Origin: JANNRR01 sp031401675
Lineage (GTDB): Bacteria; Pseudomonadota; Alphaproteobacteria; Rhodobacterales; Rhodobacteraceae
Direction: 5' to 3'
Length of the DNA: 56,420 nucleotides
Assembly: GCA_031401675.1 (NCBI GenBank)
Contig: JANNRR010000049.1
Span: 1 to 56,420, forward strand
The position numbers and the translations under genes were made by a program. Shown one piece after another: positions 26,528 to 35,621 of this stretch. The notes under the pieces were generated by a model that was not told the DNA's origin, ran no database searches, and worked only from the letters and a program-made list of their open reading frames with translations. How positions within the stretch are numbered: position 1 is the first letter of the stretch; the number at the start of each line of letters is the position of its first letter.

Positions 26528-27315
26528 GGCGAGCCGGCGAACGGTTCATCCAGGAAGTGCCCGAAGGCTGTTGCCCAGACCGAAAGCGACAGTGGCAAGA
26601 CCAGCAGCAGCAGCGCCAGCCCACCGAGAGCAAGCGCTGGTGCCCCCACGAAAGAAACCATCAGGTGCGGCATGGCGCGGTTGATGATCCCGAGCGCCAC
26701 GTTGTAGATCAGCGATGCGACGACGAAGGGTGCTGCCAATGAAAAAGCAAGCCCGACCGCATCGGCAATGCGCCCCAGCCCCCAATCGGCCATGTCGGAT
26801 GCTCCGGGAAAGGCCCCGGGCGGCATCAGATCGTAGGACAGGACAATCAGCTCTGCCATCCGCACATGCAGGCCGCCCATCACGGCCAGCGCCAGTCCGC
26901 CAACCACCAGCAACTGCGAGATTGCGGGTTGCGGTTCCACCCCCGCCCCACCGAAGAATTGCGCCAGCGAGGTGGATTGTGCGGCAATGGTCCCGGCCAT
27001 CTGCAGCGCCAGGATGAACAGCCGCAACACGATCCCAATCGCCAAGCCGGCCAGCGTCTCGGTGATCAGCGGCAGGCCAATGACGTCGCCCAGCTGTGCA
27101 AGCGGCGCAACATAGCCGGAAACCGCCGGCGCAACGATCAGGGTGAAAGCCAAAGCCAGCCCAAGCCGGATGCGCGCCGGTACCGACTGCTCGCCAAACG
27201 CCGGCAAAAGCGCCATTGCGGCGCCAACCCGCAGAAACACCAGAAACCCGGACAACAGCATGTCCTGGCCGAGTTTGATCAGGTGCATCAAGGCATCGGC
27301 AAGCTCGGGGCTCAT
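26524..27315 (-). CDS. fliR: Flagellar export gate protein FliR
   Basis: A 263-residue inner-membrane gate subunit with about six hydrophobic segments, the usual size. Conserved features include FLRVGAAMALLPAFGEQSVPARIRLGLA near the N-terminus and the LYNVALGIINRAMPHLMV segment shared with SctT proteins. It forms the PQR pore with FliP and FliQ. Four-base overlaps with flhA and flhB on either side indicate tight coupling. Confidence 0.94.
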   Translation of the reverse strand: MSPELADALMHLIKLGQDMLLSGFLVFLRVGAAMALLPAFGEQSVPARIRLGLALAFTLIVAPAVSGYVAPLAQLGDVIGLPLITETLAGLAIGIVLRLFILALQMAGTIAAQSTSLAQFFGGAGVEPQPAISQLLVVGGLALAVMGGLHVRMAELIVLSYDLMPPGAFPGASDMADWGLGRIADAVGLAFSLAAPFVVASLIYNVALGIINRAMPHLMVSFVGAPALALGGLALLLLVLPLSLSVWATAFGHFLDEPFAGSP

Positions 27316-29405
27316 GCCGGAACCATGCCGACCAGGGATGGGCGCGCATCAAGCCCGATTTCCTCGAAGGACATCACCGGGGCGCTTAGCCCCTTGGCGC
27401 TCAGGACGGTGCGCAAGAACCGCCGCCGGCGGGTAGAAGTGACAAGGGCCGGATAGATGCCATTTTCCCCGGCGCGGGCAAGCTTCTCTGCCACCGCATT
27501 GGCCAGCCGGTTGAACTGATCCGGCGGCAGCGCAACGTCCTGCAACCCGCGTTCGCCCTCGATCTGATGGGCCGTAAATGTCTGTTCCCACTCTGGCGCC
27601 AGTTGCAACAAGGGAATAGTCCCGTCTTCCCGCCGCATCTCGGCCACCAACTGGAATCCAAGGCGCTGGCGCACATGTTCGCAGATGGCCTCGGGTGTCT
27701 GCAGGCTGCTGCGCACCTCTGCCACGGCTTCCAGGATCAGTGCGAGGTTGCGGATCGACACGCGTTCTTCCAGCAGCAGTCGCAGGACAGACAGCAACAG
27801 GTCGACGGGCACTTTGTCGGGTATCAGGTCCTCGATCATCCGACGCATCGCATCGGCGCGCGATTTGTCCGACAGGTTGATCACCTCATCCAGCAGGCGG
27901 CGCAGCGCCTTCAGCGTCAGAAGCCGGGCGAAATTGCGCTTGATCACTTCAAGCAGATGCGTGGCCAGCACTTCGGTGGGTGTCACCACCGTTGTTCCGG
28001 ATAGTGCAGCCTCATCCTGAAGGTCGGCCGCGACCCAGCGGGCCGGGGCACCGTAGACCGGTTCTCGCACATCCAGCCCGGTCGGAGCTTCGATCCCGCC
28101 GTCGTTCAAGAGTGCCAGCACTCGTTCGGGGTACAGCCGGTCGCGGGCCTGCTCGACCCCCTGAATTCGGATGCGGTAGCCACCAGGGGGCAGCATCGCA
28201 TCGTCGGTCAGCCGCATTTCCGGCAGGATCAGACCGAACACCGCCGCCACGTGCAGTCGCATGTTGGCGATGCGGGCATCGAGCCCAGTGGCCGGGTCAA
28301 GCACCATCGACACCAGATTGGGGGCAAATTCCACGTGGATATCGTCGATGTCCAGCACATCTCCCATCGATTTCTTGTGCGGAAAGCTTTCGTCAGCCGG
28401 CATCATCATCGACGCCGCCAGCTCTTTGCGGCGGTTGGTCTGATGCCCGCGCCAGGCCGCATAGCCAAGCACCGCAGCCCCGGCGGCAAAGGGCAAGAAC
28501 GGCATTCCGGGAACTATGCCGAAGAGCGCCATCAGAACAGCCACAGTCCCAAGTGCTGCAGGGTGACGCCCAAGCTGGCTGAGCAGGGCCAGGTCGGTCG
28601 CGCCGCTGGCGCCGCCGCGCGCCAGAAGCAACGCGGTGGCAATCGAAATGATCACAGCCGGAATCTGCGACACCAGCGCATCGCCGACCGACAGGATCGA
28701 GTAGGTTTCAAACGCTTGAGAAAATGGCAGGCCGTGTACCGCGACACCGATGATCAACCCGACGACGAGGTTAAGGATGGTGATCAGCAGACCGGCAACC
28801 GCGTCGCCCTTGACGAACTTTGACGCTCCGTCCAGTGAGCCGAAAAACGTCGTCTCGGCCTGCTCGCGTTCGCGCCGGGCCTTTGCCTCCTCATGGCTGA
28901 TCGAACCGGCGGCCACGTCGCTGTCGATGGCCAGCTGTTTTCCGGGCATCGCATCCAGCGCAAAACGGGCGCCAACCTCTGCCATGCGGCCTGCGCCCTT
29001 GGTGATCACGATGAAATTCACGATCAGGATTACGCAGAACACCACAAAACCGACCAGCAAGTTACCGCCCATGACAAACATGGCGAACCCCTCGATCACG
29101 TGTCCGGCGGCATCGGTGCCGGTATGACCCTCGCCAATGATGAGCTTGGTCGACGAGACGTTGAGCGACAGGCGCAGCATCAGCGAGGCGAGAAGGATGG
29201 TGGGAAAGGCGCTGAAATCCAGTGGTCGCTCGATGAACAGAGTGACGGTGAACATGAGGATCGCCAAAGCGAACGACACGGCAAGGCCCACGTCCAGAAC
29301 CCAGGCGGGCATCGGCAGGATCATCATCACGATCACCGCCATCAGCGCCAGCGTAAGCAGGATGGTCGGGCGAAAGATCATCTGAAGCGTCAACATGGGG
29401 GTCAT
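27312..29405 (-). CDS. flhA: Flagellar export component FlhA
   Basis: A 697-residue protein that forms the nonameric export ring. The N-terminal half has about eight hydrophobic segments, with the FHIPEP-family signature in LSLNVSSTKLIIGEGH and the charged cytoplasmic loop AGRMAEVGARFALDAMPGKQLAIDSD. The C-terminal cytoplasmic domain includes VREPVYGAPARWV and the DEVINLSDKSRADAMRRMIEDLIPDKVPVDLL-type region. Length matches the family. It starts three bases after the SLT gene stop. Confidence 0.96.
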   Translation of the reverse strand: MTPMLTLQMIFRPTILLTLALMAVIVMMILPMPAWVLDVGLAVSFALAILMFTVTLFIERPLDFSAFPTILLASLMLRLSLNVSSTKLIIGEGHTGTDAAGHVIEGFAMFVMGGNLLVGFVVFCVILIVNFIVITKGAGRMAEVGARFALDAMPGKQLAIDSDVAAGSISHEEAKARREREQAETTFFGSLDGASKFVKGDAVAGLLITILNLVVGLIIGVAVHGLPFSQAFETYSILSVGDALVSQIPAVIISIATALLLARGGASGATDLALLSQLGRHPAALGTVAVLMALFGIVPGMPFLPFAAGAAVLGYAAWRGHQTNRRKELAASMMMPADESFPHKKSMGDVLDIDDIHVEFAPNLVSMVLDPATGLDARIANMRLHVAAVFGLILPEMRLTDDAMLPPGGYRIRIQGVEQARDRLYPERVLALLNDGGIEAPTGLDVREPVYGAPARWVAADLQDEAALSGTTVVTPTEVLATHLLEVIKRNFARLLTLKALRRLLDEVINLSDKSRADAMRRMIEDLIPDKVPVDLLLSVLRLLLEERVSIRNLALILEAVAEVRSSLQTPEAICEHVRQRLGFQLVAEMRREDGTIPLLQLAPEWEQTFTAHQIEGERGLQDVALPPDQFNRLANAVAEKLARAGENGIYPALVTSTRRRRFLRTVLSAKGLSAPVMSFEEIGLDARPSLVGMVPA

Positions 29406-29408
29406 TGC

Positions 29409-30398
29409 CTAGTATACACCGCCGAGGTTTACGAATGCCGGATCGGAAACGGGATCCGGTTCTTCTGAGGTTGCCAGGATTGTGTCAGCCACGGCACCTG
29501 CTGGGTCAGCAATCCGATCGTCGCCCGAATCCGGTTGTCGCCCAAAAAGGCCGACGCCTGGACCTGCGGCCGAGGCAAGGCTTTGCCCAGCGGCTGCATC
29601 CCTTGAAACCAGGGAACCAAGCACGCCGCTTTGCCCGCCATTCAGAAGCGGGTAGGTGTTGATCCTGATCACGGCACGCCGGATTTCCGGGTCGATGCCT
29701 TCCGCTGCTGCGGCCAATTCAAAGTCATTCACGTCCGGCAGCGGCAGGTCATCCTCGGCGGCGAACCGGGCGCGCAGTGTTTCGAACCGTGCCTGATATC
29801 GGTCAGCATGAACTGCTGTGCGCGAATGATAGGCCCCCGCAGCAAGGGCCCACGAACCCTTCTCTGCGAAGAGGCTTTGCAGGAATTCGGCGGCATAGAG
29901 GGCATTGGCCAGCGGCTCGAACATCTGTTCGATCGAGGTAAAGGCCTGATGGTGCCACTTGTAGTTGATCTGAAAACAGCCGACATCGAAGCTTCGGGCC
30001 CCGCGCTTGAAATTGTCGTAAACATAGGCGCGGGCCTGATCTTCGTTGTCGAACCACACGCCCTTGCCTTCCATGTTTACGGTCCAGGGCCAGGGCCGGA
30101 ATGTTCCGTCGCGCTTGCGGCCGGTTTCGGTCAAAGAGATCGCTTTGAGGACGGAAATTGGAACACCAGTGGCTTTGGAAGCCTGAACGGCTACCTGGTC
30201 GCAGATATCGGACAGATCGGCCAAAGGGGCATCGGTACCGGCCTTTGCGGTGCCAGGCGACACAGTCAGGCCGCACAGAACACTCAATCCCATGCCGCCG
30301 ATCAGTCTGGTAGCAATGTGCTGTAGCGACACCGGCGAAACGGATTGGCGGGGCACTGAATAGTGCGCCCGAAGGGAACTGGTCATGACGTGCTGCAT
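29409..30398 (-). CDS. sltF: Flagellar SLT-type lytic transglycosylase, SltF-like
   Basis: Periplasmic enzyme that cleaves peptidoglycan so the rod can pass. The 329-residue precursor has an N-terminal export signal (hydrophobic core about 31-50, ending GTAKA) and an SLT domain with the catalytic Glu91 in SLTETGR, the VGCFQINYKWH motif and the downstream LANALYAAEFLQSL helix. The C-terminal 100 residues are low in conservation. Rhodobacter sphaeroides SltF is the characterised counterpart; it partners an FlgJ lacking its own muramidase domain, the situation seen here at 14842. An alternative ATG lies four codons inside. Confidence 0.88.
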   Translation of the reverse strand: MQHVMTSSLRAHYSVPRQSVSPVSLQHIATRLIGGMGLSVLCGLTVSPGTAKAGTDAPLADLSDICDQVAVQASKATGVPISVLKAISLTETGRKRDGTFRPWPWTVNMEGKGVWFDNEDQARAYVYDNFKRGARSFDVGCFQINYKWHHQAFTSIEQMFEPLANALYAAEFLQSLFAEKGSWALAAGAYHSRTAVHADRYQARFETLRARFAAEDDLPLPDVNDFELAAAAEGIDPEIRRAVIRINTYPLLNGGQSGVLGSLVSRDAAAGQSLASAAGPGVGLFGRQPDSGDDRIADPAGAVADTILATSEEPDPVSDPAFVNLGGVY

Positions 30399-30477
30399 TT
30401 CTTGCTGCGGTTCCAGGAGAGTCTAGGCTGCCCATCTCTAGATTCGATGAATTCGCCATGGCACTTTCTGGAGCCTC

Positions 30478-33078
30478 TCAGGGACTCGCGGCGGGAATAG
30501 CCGCCGTCTCAGCCGGTAGGTGCGGAGACGGGAAAGCCTCCAGCAAGGCCGCAAGGGTCGCGCGAGTTTCAACGCTTTGCTCCAGAAGGGCGCGATTTCG
30601 TGCCAGCGGTCCAGGTTCTTGAATTGCGGCGGGCGCAGCCTTGATGCCGTCGGCCGCGGCGGAATGTGCGGATGGGTCTTCGTGAGCGCCGCTACCAGTG
30701 GCGTCTGCGCCGATCAATGCACCAACAGCCGCCTGTTGTTCGGGCGTACCGAACGCCTGAACGGCATCCAGATCGCCGGCACGCCAGCCGGAAGAAGCAC
30801 TTGCGGCCACCGCTCCGGCGCGGGAAAAAGCCTCGGCCGCCCCGGCGTGATAGCCAAGTTGCGACAGGGCCTCTGCCTCGATTTCGGCTATAGCAGCGCC
30901 ATCCATGCCAACGATAGAACGCAGGGCTTCGCCCGGATCATGCTCTTCTAGGCTGATCCTTGCCAACAAGATCCGGTCCGCCTCTTCCCGAATGGCCCCG
31001 GCATCAAGGACCGCGCGCGCTTCGGCCGGAAAGCCGAAATCGACCATTCGCCCGGCCAGAGACTGCCTTAGACTGCGGGAGAGATCCGTACGGTCAAGGC
31101 GTTCTTCGGAACCAAACATGTGGCGCAGAAAAGTCGCGTCATCCGCATTGGCGTGCAGCAGGGTAAACAGACCTTCGTCCGGCGATGCCACAGCGTCCAC
31201 TGCGGTATGCGCTGATTGCCGTGCCAGTGTCGCAAACGCCGAATCGAAACCGCCCGACGCGGCTGTCGCCAATACTTCTGCGCGGTCCAGCCGGTTGCCA
31301 AGCTCCGTTCCCCGATGTTCGAATGCCATTGCGGCTGCAGTCTCTACCGTTGCATGGTCTACAATCATTCCCTGATCGATTTGCGTTTCGATCAGCAGAA
31401 TCAAGGCGTCAGGTGACGCGGGCCCGTCTTCGGCAACCACCTCCTGCAACCCGGCCTCGGCCTTCGCCGGTTTTTCCATGGCAAGGTCCAGCCGTGCCTC
31501 GGTCAGGCGGATTTCTGACCCATGGTCGCCGGAGGCTCGGGTCGTGGCGTCTTGCAGGGCGCGAGCAGTGTCCTGATCGCCGATCAGCAGAAATTGCCCG
31601 CTTAGCTGCGGGCCAAGCAGTCGGCGAAGATGAATGGGCAGGCCCGAAAAGCTGCGAACGACCGCCCCGGCATTGACCGCATCGCCCGGAGCCAGGCGGT
31701 CCTTGGCCAGCACAGACCACAGTGCTGCCGACGAGTCGCAATCGGTCAGACCGCCCAGACGCCCCGGCTGCAACACGGTGCCGCCGTCCATGATCCTTGC
31801 CATGACCTGCAAGAGATCGGAATCTTCGACCGGCACGCCGAATGCCTGCAGCGTGTCGCGCGCTTCGGCACCGAAACCGAAATAAAGGTACAGACGCGCC
31901 AGATCGCGGATCCCTTCGGGTGACGGGGCGTCGAATTCACCCACCAGTGCTTGCCGCCGGTCTGACAGCTGTTCCGAAAGGGGCCGGTCATCACCCCAAC
32001 TGCCCACGGCAATTGCAGTATCGGCAGGACAGGTGAGGCCATCCGCAGTCATTCGGTCGGATGCCGGTCCCTGAACGCTGTCGCGATCAATGCTGGTTTC
32101 GGCCTTGATTGTCACATGATTCTCGGCTTCCGAGGACTCGGGCGGGTGTTCAGGCTTGGGGCCGGGCTGATCGGTCTGCGCGATTTCCTGAGAGACACTC
32201 TCACTGGGCAGCAGCGGCAACACGGGTTGCACAATGTCGACCAGGCCTTGAGATGCCGCCCGGCTGAGCTCTCGCAAGAGCACATCCTGCGCCTCAGCCA
32301 CCAGCGGATTGGTTGGCCGAAATCCAATCGCCGAGTCAAAGGGTGAAAACGGTGCGCGGCTGGCAGGTGGAACCGGCAGATCGACCAGCTGTTCCGGAGC
32401 CGGAGCCGGGGTCGGTTCAGGGTGTTCGGCCATAGCAACACTGTCAGGCTTTGCCATGGGCTGGTCTTTAAGAGGTGTCGTCGGATCAGCTTCGACGGAT
32501 TGCCGCGTGGCGGGCCAGGAAAACGGGTCTTGCTGCGCCATCTTGGCAGTGGGCGACAGTGTGACCGGCTCCTGCGGGCGACTTGGCACGATCTGGTTGC
32601 CCCAGAACAGCCGCTGCCGATCGGCGTCGGACAGATTGGACGAAAATCTGGCGACCTGCCTCGACGAAGCAGTCGCTGGTCGCAGGGGCGTTTCGAATTT
32701 CGAACCGGGCGGCGGCGGGCCGTCGCGCACATCAATGACGAGAACTCCCGGAAGGTATTCGTCAACGTCTGCGTGACAGGCACAGTCTACCAGGAAGGCC
32801 AGCCCGTCCCCGTCTCCGAACTGCTCCAGTCCGGCAAGCCGGTCCCGCCGGATTCGGTCGTAAGTCTTTGACAGGTCCAGCGAGATGTCGGGTCGGGACA
32901 ATCGCAGCCCGTACCCGCCCTCGATCCTGCCAAAACTCCAGCCTGAAGGAGCGGCCAGTTCAACGACAACACGCGTGTAGCCGTCGTGTTCACCGCTCTG
33001 AATCACCACGATCTCGGCCCATGACGGTCGGGCCAGACTGCAAACGACGGCCAGGGCGAGAGCTGCGAAAGGTCTCAT
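30478..33078 (-). CDS. Large exported protein with AMIN-like and TPR-like regions, motA-linked
   Basis: I do not recognise this 866-residue protein as a named family. It has a signal peptide (residues 1-21, ending PSWA). Residues about 22-120 are beta-rich with a TRVVVELAAP strand, resembling AMIN domains that target the cell envelope. A Pro/Ser/Gln-rich linker runs to about 340. The rest is helical and Ala-rich with repeated Leu/Ala spacing such as LARLYLYFGFGAEARDTL, suggesting TPR-type solenoid repeats. Its ATG overlaps the motA stop by four bases, so it is made with MotA. By position and export it could be a functional counterpart of rhizobial MotC, whose chaperone MotE also has a homologue-like neighbour here (34016). 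The function is inference. Confidence 0.7.
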   Translation of the reverse strand: MRPFAALALAVVCSLARPSWAEIVVIQSGEHDGYTRVVVELAAPSGWSFGRIEGGYGLRLSRPDISLDLSKTYDRIRRDRLAGLEQFGDGDGLAFLVDCACHADVDEYLPGVLVIDVRDGPPPPGSKFETPLRPATASSRQVARFSSNLSDADRQRLFWGNQIVPSRPQEPVTLSPTAKMAQQDPFSWPATRQSVEADPTTPLKDQPMAKPDSVAMAEHPEPTPAPAPEQLVDLPVPPASRAPFSPFDSAIGFRPTNPLVAEAQDVLLRELSRAASQGLVDIVQPVLPLLPSESVSQEIAQTDQPGPKPEHPPESSEAENHVTIKAETSIDRDSVQGPASDRMTADGLTCPADTAIAVGSWGDDRPLSEQLSDRRQALVGEFDAPSPEGIRDLARLYLYFGFGAEARDTLQAFGVPVEDSDLLQVMARIMDGGTVLQPGRLGGLTDCDSSAALWSVLAKDRLAPGDAVNAGAVVRSFSGLPIHLRRLLGPQLSGQFLLIGDQDTARALQDATTRASGDHGSEIRLTEARLDLAMEKPAKAEAGLQEVVAEDGPASPDALILLIETQIDQGMIVDHATVETAAAMAFEHRGTELGNRLDRAEVLATAASGGFDSAFATLARQSAHTAVDAVASPDEGLFTLLHANADDATFLRHMFGSEERLDRTDLSRSLRQSLAGRMVDFGFPAEARAVLDAGAIREEADRILLARISLEEHDPGEALRSIVGMDGAAIAEIEAEALSQLGYHAGAAEAFSRAGAVAASASSGWRAGDLDAVQAFGTPEQQAAVGALIGADATGSGAHEDPSAHSAAADGIKAAPAAIQEPGPLARNRALLEQSVETRATLAALLEAFPSPHLPAETAAIPAASP

Positions 33079-33944
33079 GCGGCCTCCTGCTTCACTCCGC
33101 GCAGCGCTTCCTCAAGCTCGGAGTACGTCGGGCGGAAGTGATGCGGCGTATTCTGCCGGCCAACCTCGATGCAGATGTTCATCGCATGACTGTACAGGTT
33201 GGCGACCAGCACTTCGCGGATGAGCTTGTAGAAATGTGCGTCCTCTTCGACCACGGTCTTGATCTTGGTAGCAAACGGGCCGACCAGTCCATAGGCGAGA
33301 AAGACCCCGAGAAAGGTGCCGACCAGCGCCCCCCCGATCAATGCACCCAGAATTTCCGGTGGCTGATCGATCGAAGCCATGGTCTTGATGACGCCCAGAA
33401 CCGCAGCGACGATGCCAAGCGCGGGCAATCCGTCGGCGATGCCCTGCATCGCGTGGGTCGAATGCAGGGCGTGGTGCAGGTTGGTTTCGATCCGTTTTTC
33501 AAGAACCTCCTCGACCTGGTGGGGGTCGTCATAGTTCATCGAGGCCGAGCGAAGGGTGTCACATATCAGATCAACAGCCTCATGATCCTTGAGGATCTTC
33601 GGATACTTGCCAAATATCCCCGACTCGTGCGGCGCTTCGATATGTTCTTCAAGTCCGACCGGATTGGACCGCGCCAGGCGGATGAGCTCGAACAACAGGC
33701 ACAGAAGGTCGCGGAAGTCCTGAGGCTTCCAGTTCGGTCCTTTGAAGATCTTGCCCATGTCGCGGGCCGTCTGCTTGATGGCCGAGATGTCGTTCGAAAT
33801 GATGAAGGCCCCGATGGCAGCGCCGAGGATGATGACCAATTCGTGGGGCGCAGAATTAAGAATGATCCCCATCTTGCCGCCAGCGAGCAAATACCCGCCA
33901 AACACCATCACGAAGATCACGACGATCCCGATGATTCCGACCAT
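33075..33944 (-). CDS. motA: Flagellar motor stator protein MotA
   Basis: Inner-membrane stator subunit that couples proton flow to rotation. The 289-residue protein has four hydrophobic segments, the cytoplasmic loop with LLFELIRLARSNPVGLEEHIE, and the signature GLPALGIVAAVLGVIKTM with its conserved Pro, followed by GTFLGVFLAYGLVGPFA with a second conserved Pro. The partner MotB is not next to it, as it would be in enteric bacteria; instead the downstream gene encodes the 866-residue exported protein, overlapping by four bases. Confidence 0.95.
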   Translation of the reverse strand: MVGIIGIVVIFVMVFGGYLLAGGKMGIILNSAPHELVIILGAAIGAFIISNDISAIKQTARDMGKIFKGPNWKPQDFRDLLCLLFELIRLARSNPVGLEEHIEAPHESGIFGKYPKILKDHEAVDLICDTLRSASMNYDDPHQVEEVLEKRIETNLHHALHSTHAMQGIADGLPALGIVAAVLGVIKTMASIDQPPEILGALIGGALVGTFLGVFLAYGLVGPFATKIKTVVEEDAHFYKLIREVLVANLYSHAMNICIEVGRQNTPHHFRPTYSELEEALRGVKQEAA

Positions 33945-34015
33945 TCCGCACCTATTCTGGCTGCACCCGCTGCAGACTCTTGCAGAGCAGGGTTAAGAAA
34001 GCTTGCTGTTCGGGG

Positions 34016-34693
34016 CTAATCCTTCGGGACCGTTGCGTTGCGACCGGCCAGAACCGCGCTGATGGCATAGGCCGTTTTCGGCTCCAGTCCGGCCATCACC
34101 CCTGCCGCCGACTCGGGCCGCATTCGCGACAGGAAGCCCGCCGCAAATGCCGGCTCCATCTCGGAAAACAGCGCCGCGGCTTCTTTGGGTTTCATATTTT
34201 CGTAAACCGATGTCAGCCGCGCAAGATCGGCTTCGGACGCCTTGTCGGCCAACGCAAGGGTTTCGGCCAGCGCGGCTTCGGCACCGACCAACTCGCCCAA
34301 ACGCTCCTGAATCTGGCTCTCGGCAATCACCAGCGCCTGCCGCCGTTCTTCTATTGTGGCCTCTTCGGTCTGAAGTTGGGCCTCGCGCACCTGTAGCGCC
34401 TTCAAAAGCGCGGCAGTTCCGGCGTCGACCAAGCAACCGTCGCCGGAGTCAGGCACCGCGGCGGCCATATCCTGGTCATGTGGAGCGATTTCCAACGCCA
34501 TGACCTGGCCGACCCCGTCGCTAAGCCGGATCAGTCCCGATGCGACCAGAAGTCCGGCGATCAGGCCGAGTGCGCCACGCCCAATGCGGCGCCGCCCCGT
34601 GCGTGCGCGGCCTGATGGCGGCGATTTCTTGGCGGCACTCGCCGCGTTCCTGCCAGCCGTCGAAACGGATTTCGATTTCGCCGCACCGCTCAT
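34016..34693 (-). CDS. MotE-like membrane-anchored protein
   Basis: A 225-residue protein with a basic cytoplasmic N-terminus, one hydrophobic anchor (about 41-56) and a periplasmic part: a coiled coil (about 92-140) and a C-terminal MgtE_N-like helical domain with VYENMKPKEAAALFSEMEPAFAAGFLSRM. This is the layout of MotE-type proteins in alphaproteobacterial flagellar operons. Sinorhizobium MotE is a disulfide-linked periplasmic chaperone for MotC; here a single Cys (87) sits just outside the membrane, suited to a cross-linked dimer. It overlaps the upstream coiled-coil gene by four bases and is 71 bases from motA. Confidence 0.72.
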   Translation of the reverse strand: MSGAAKSKSVSTAGRNAASAAKKSPPSGRARTGRRRIGRGALGLIAGLLVASGLIRLSDGVGQVMALEIAPHDQDMAAAVPDSGDGCLVDAGTAALLKALQVREAQLQTEEATIEERRQALVIAESQIQERLGELVGAEAALAETLALADKASEADLARLTSVYENMKPKEAAALFSEMEPAFAAGFLSRMRPESAAGVMAGLEPKTAYAISAVLAGRNATVPKD

Positions 34694-35076
34694 TCCGCGG
34701 CCTCCAGATCGTCACGCGCCGGGCGATGTCGCACCACCCGCAGCTTCCGCGCCGCGTCGCTTGCAGGGGCTGGCGACGGAGCCTGTCTTGGTTCCGGAAG
34801 GTCATGCATCGAGGCCAACAGAAGTTCCAGCCGCACCGCCACATCCTCTGCCCGGCCGGTCATCGATTCGAGGGTGGATGACGAGGTCTTGGCCGTCGCC
34901 TGCGCCCGCTCCAATGCCTTTGTCATGTCATCGACCTGGGAGGACAGGACGGCGATGGCACCGCCCATGCCGTTTTCGAGTTGCGTGAACCGCTGCAGCC
35001 GCCGTGACAGGACGATGCAATAGCATGCCGCCGCCAATGCGCCGGAGCCCAGCAGAAAATCGGATATCAGTTCCAA
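34690..35076 (-). CDS. Membrane-anchored coiled-coil protein of the motor operon
   Basis: A 128-residue protein with an N-terminal hydrophobic segment (about 5-25), a helical coiled-coil stretch rich in Ala, Ser and Glu (about 30-90, with IAVLSSQVDDMTKALERAQ), and a basic, Pro-rich C-terminal tail. It resembles the short uncharacterised proteins (DUF6468-like) found next to fliL in alphaproteobacterial flagellar clusters; I hold that name loosely. It lies 9 bases after fliL2 and overlaps the MotE-like gene by four bases. Role unknown; a stator accessory is plausible from context. Confidence 0.6.
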   Translation of the reverse strand: MELISDFLLGSGALAAACYCIVLSRRLQRFTQLENGMGGAIAVLSSQVDDMTKALERAQATAKTSSSTLESMTGRAEDVAVRLELLLASMHDLPEPRQAPSPAPASDAARKLRVVRHRPARDDLEAAE

Positions 35077-35085
35077 AATCCCCTC

Positions 35086-35574
35086 CTAGTTCAGCACGAA
35101 TTCCGTAACCAGCAGGTCGCGTACCCGGCCTTCGCCGGCCACGATCTGAATGCGCCGCAGCATCTGGGCACGCAGCCTGATCAATGCACTTGGATCTTCC
35201 AGTTCATTGACCTCGACCGCACGCAGATATCCGTTCAGCACATCGAGGATGCGTGGCATCAGCATTGTCACTTCGTCCTGATGCGGCCGCGCCACCTCCA
35301 ACTGCGAGGCGAAGCGCAGGTGTCTGGCTCGGCTTTGACTACCGAGCGACACCACAAGTGGATCAACTGGCACAAAGGCGATATCGGGCAGCTTTTCGAC
35401 AGACTCCGACTCTGTGTGGGCGAGCGCTACTTCACCACCGCCGAGTATCAGACCGGAAAAGGTCGCATAGAACCCGCCGCCCCCCATGACCAGCATCAGG
35501 ATCAGCCCGAGCAGTATCGGCAGTTTGGATTTCTTTTTCGGCGGATCGCCGTCTGCGGTAGCACCTTCGGCCAT
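35086..35574 (-). CDS. fliL: Flagellar basal body-associated protein FliL, second copy
   Basis: A 162-residue single-pass protein: a short Lys-rich cytoplasmic N-terminus (KKKSKLP), a membrane segment (about 19-40), and a periplasmic FliL domain with FVPVDPLVVSLGSQSRARHLRFASQLEV and the C-terminal VAGEGRVRDLLVTEFVLN. It is closer to classical FliL than the copy at 24249. ATGs at 35574 and 35589 are both possible; 35574 has GGGGAAG just upstream. It heads the minus-strand motor operon, divergent from fliF, with a CtrA-like site between. Confidence 0.88.
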   Translation of the reverse strand: MAEGATADGDPPKKKSKLPILLGLILMLVMGGGGFYATFSGLILGGGEVALAHTESESVEKLPDIAFVPVDPLVVSLGSQSRARHLRFASQLEVARPHQDEVTMLMPRILDVLNGYLRAVEVNELEDPSALIRLRAQMLRRIQIVAGEGRVRDLLVTEFVLN

Positions 35575-35621
35575 CACTTCCCCGATCATTCCCTTGTCCG
35601 ACTCGTATAGCCCATCGGGGG

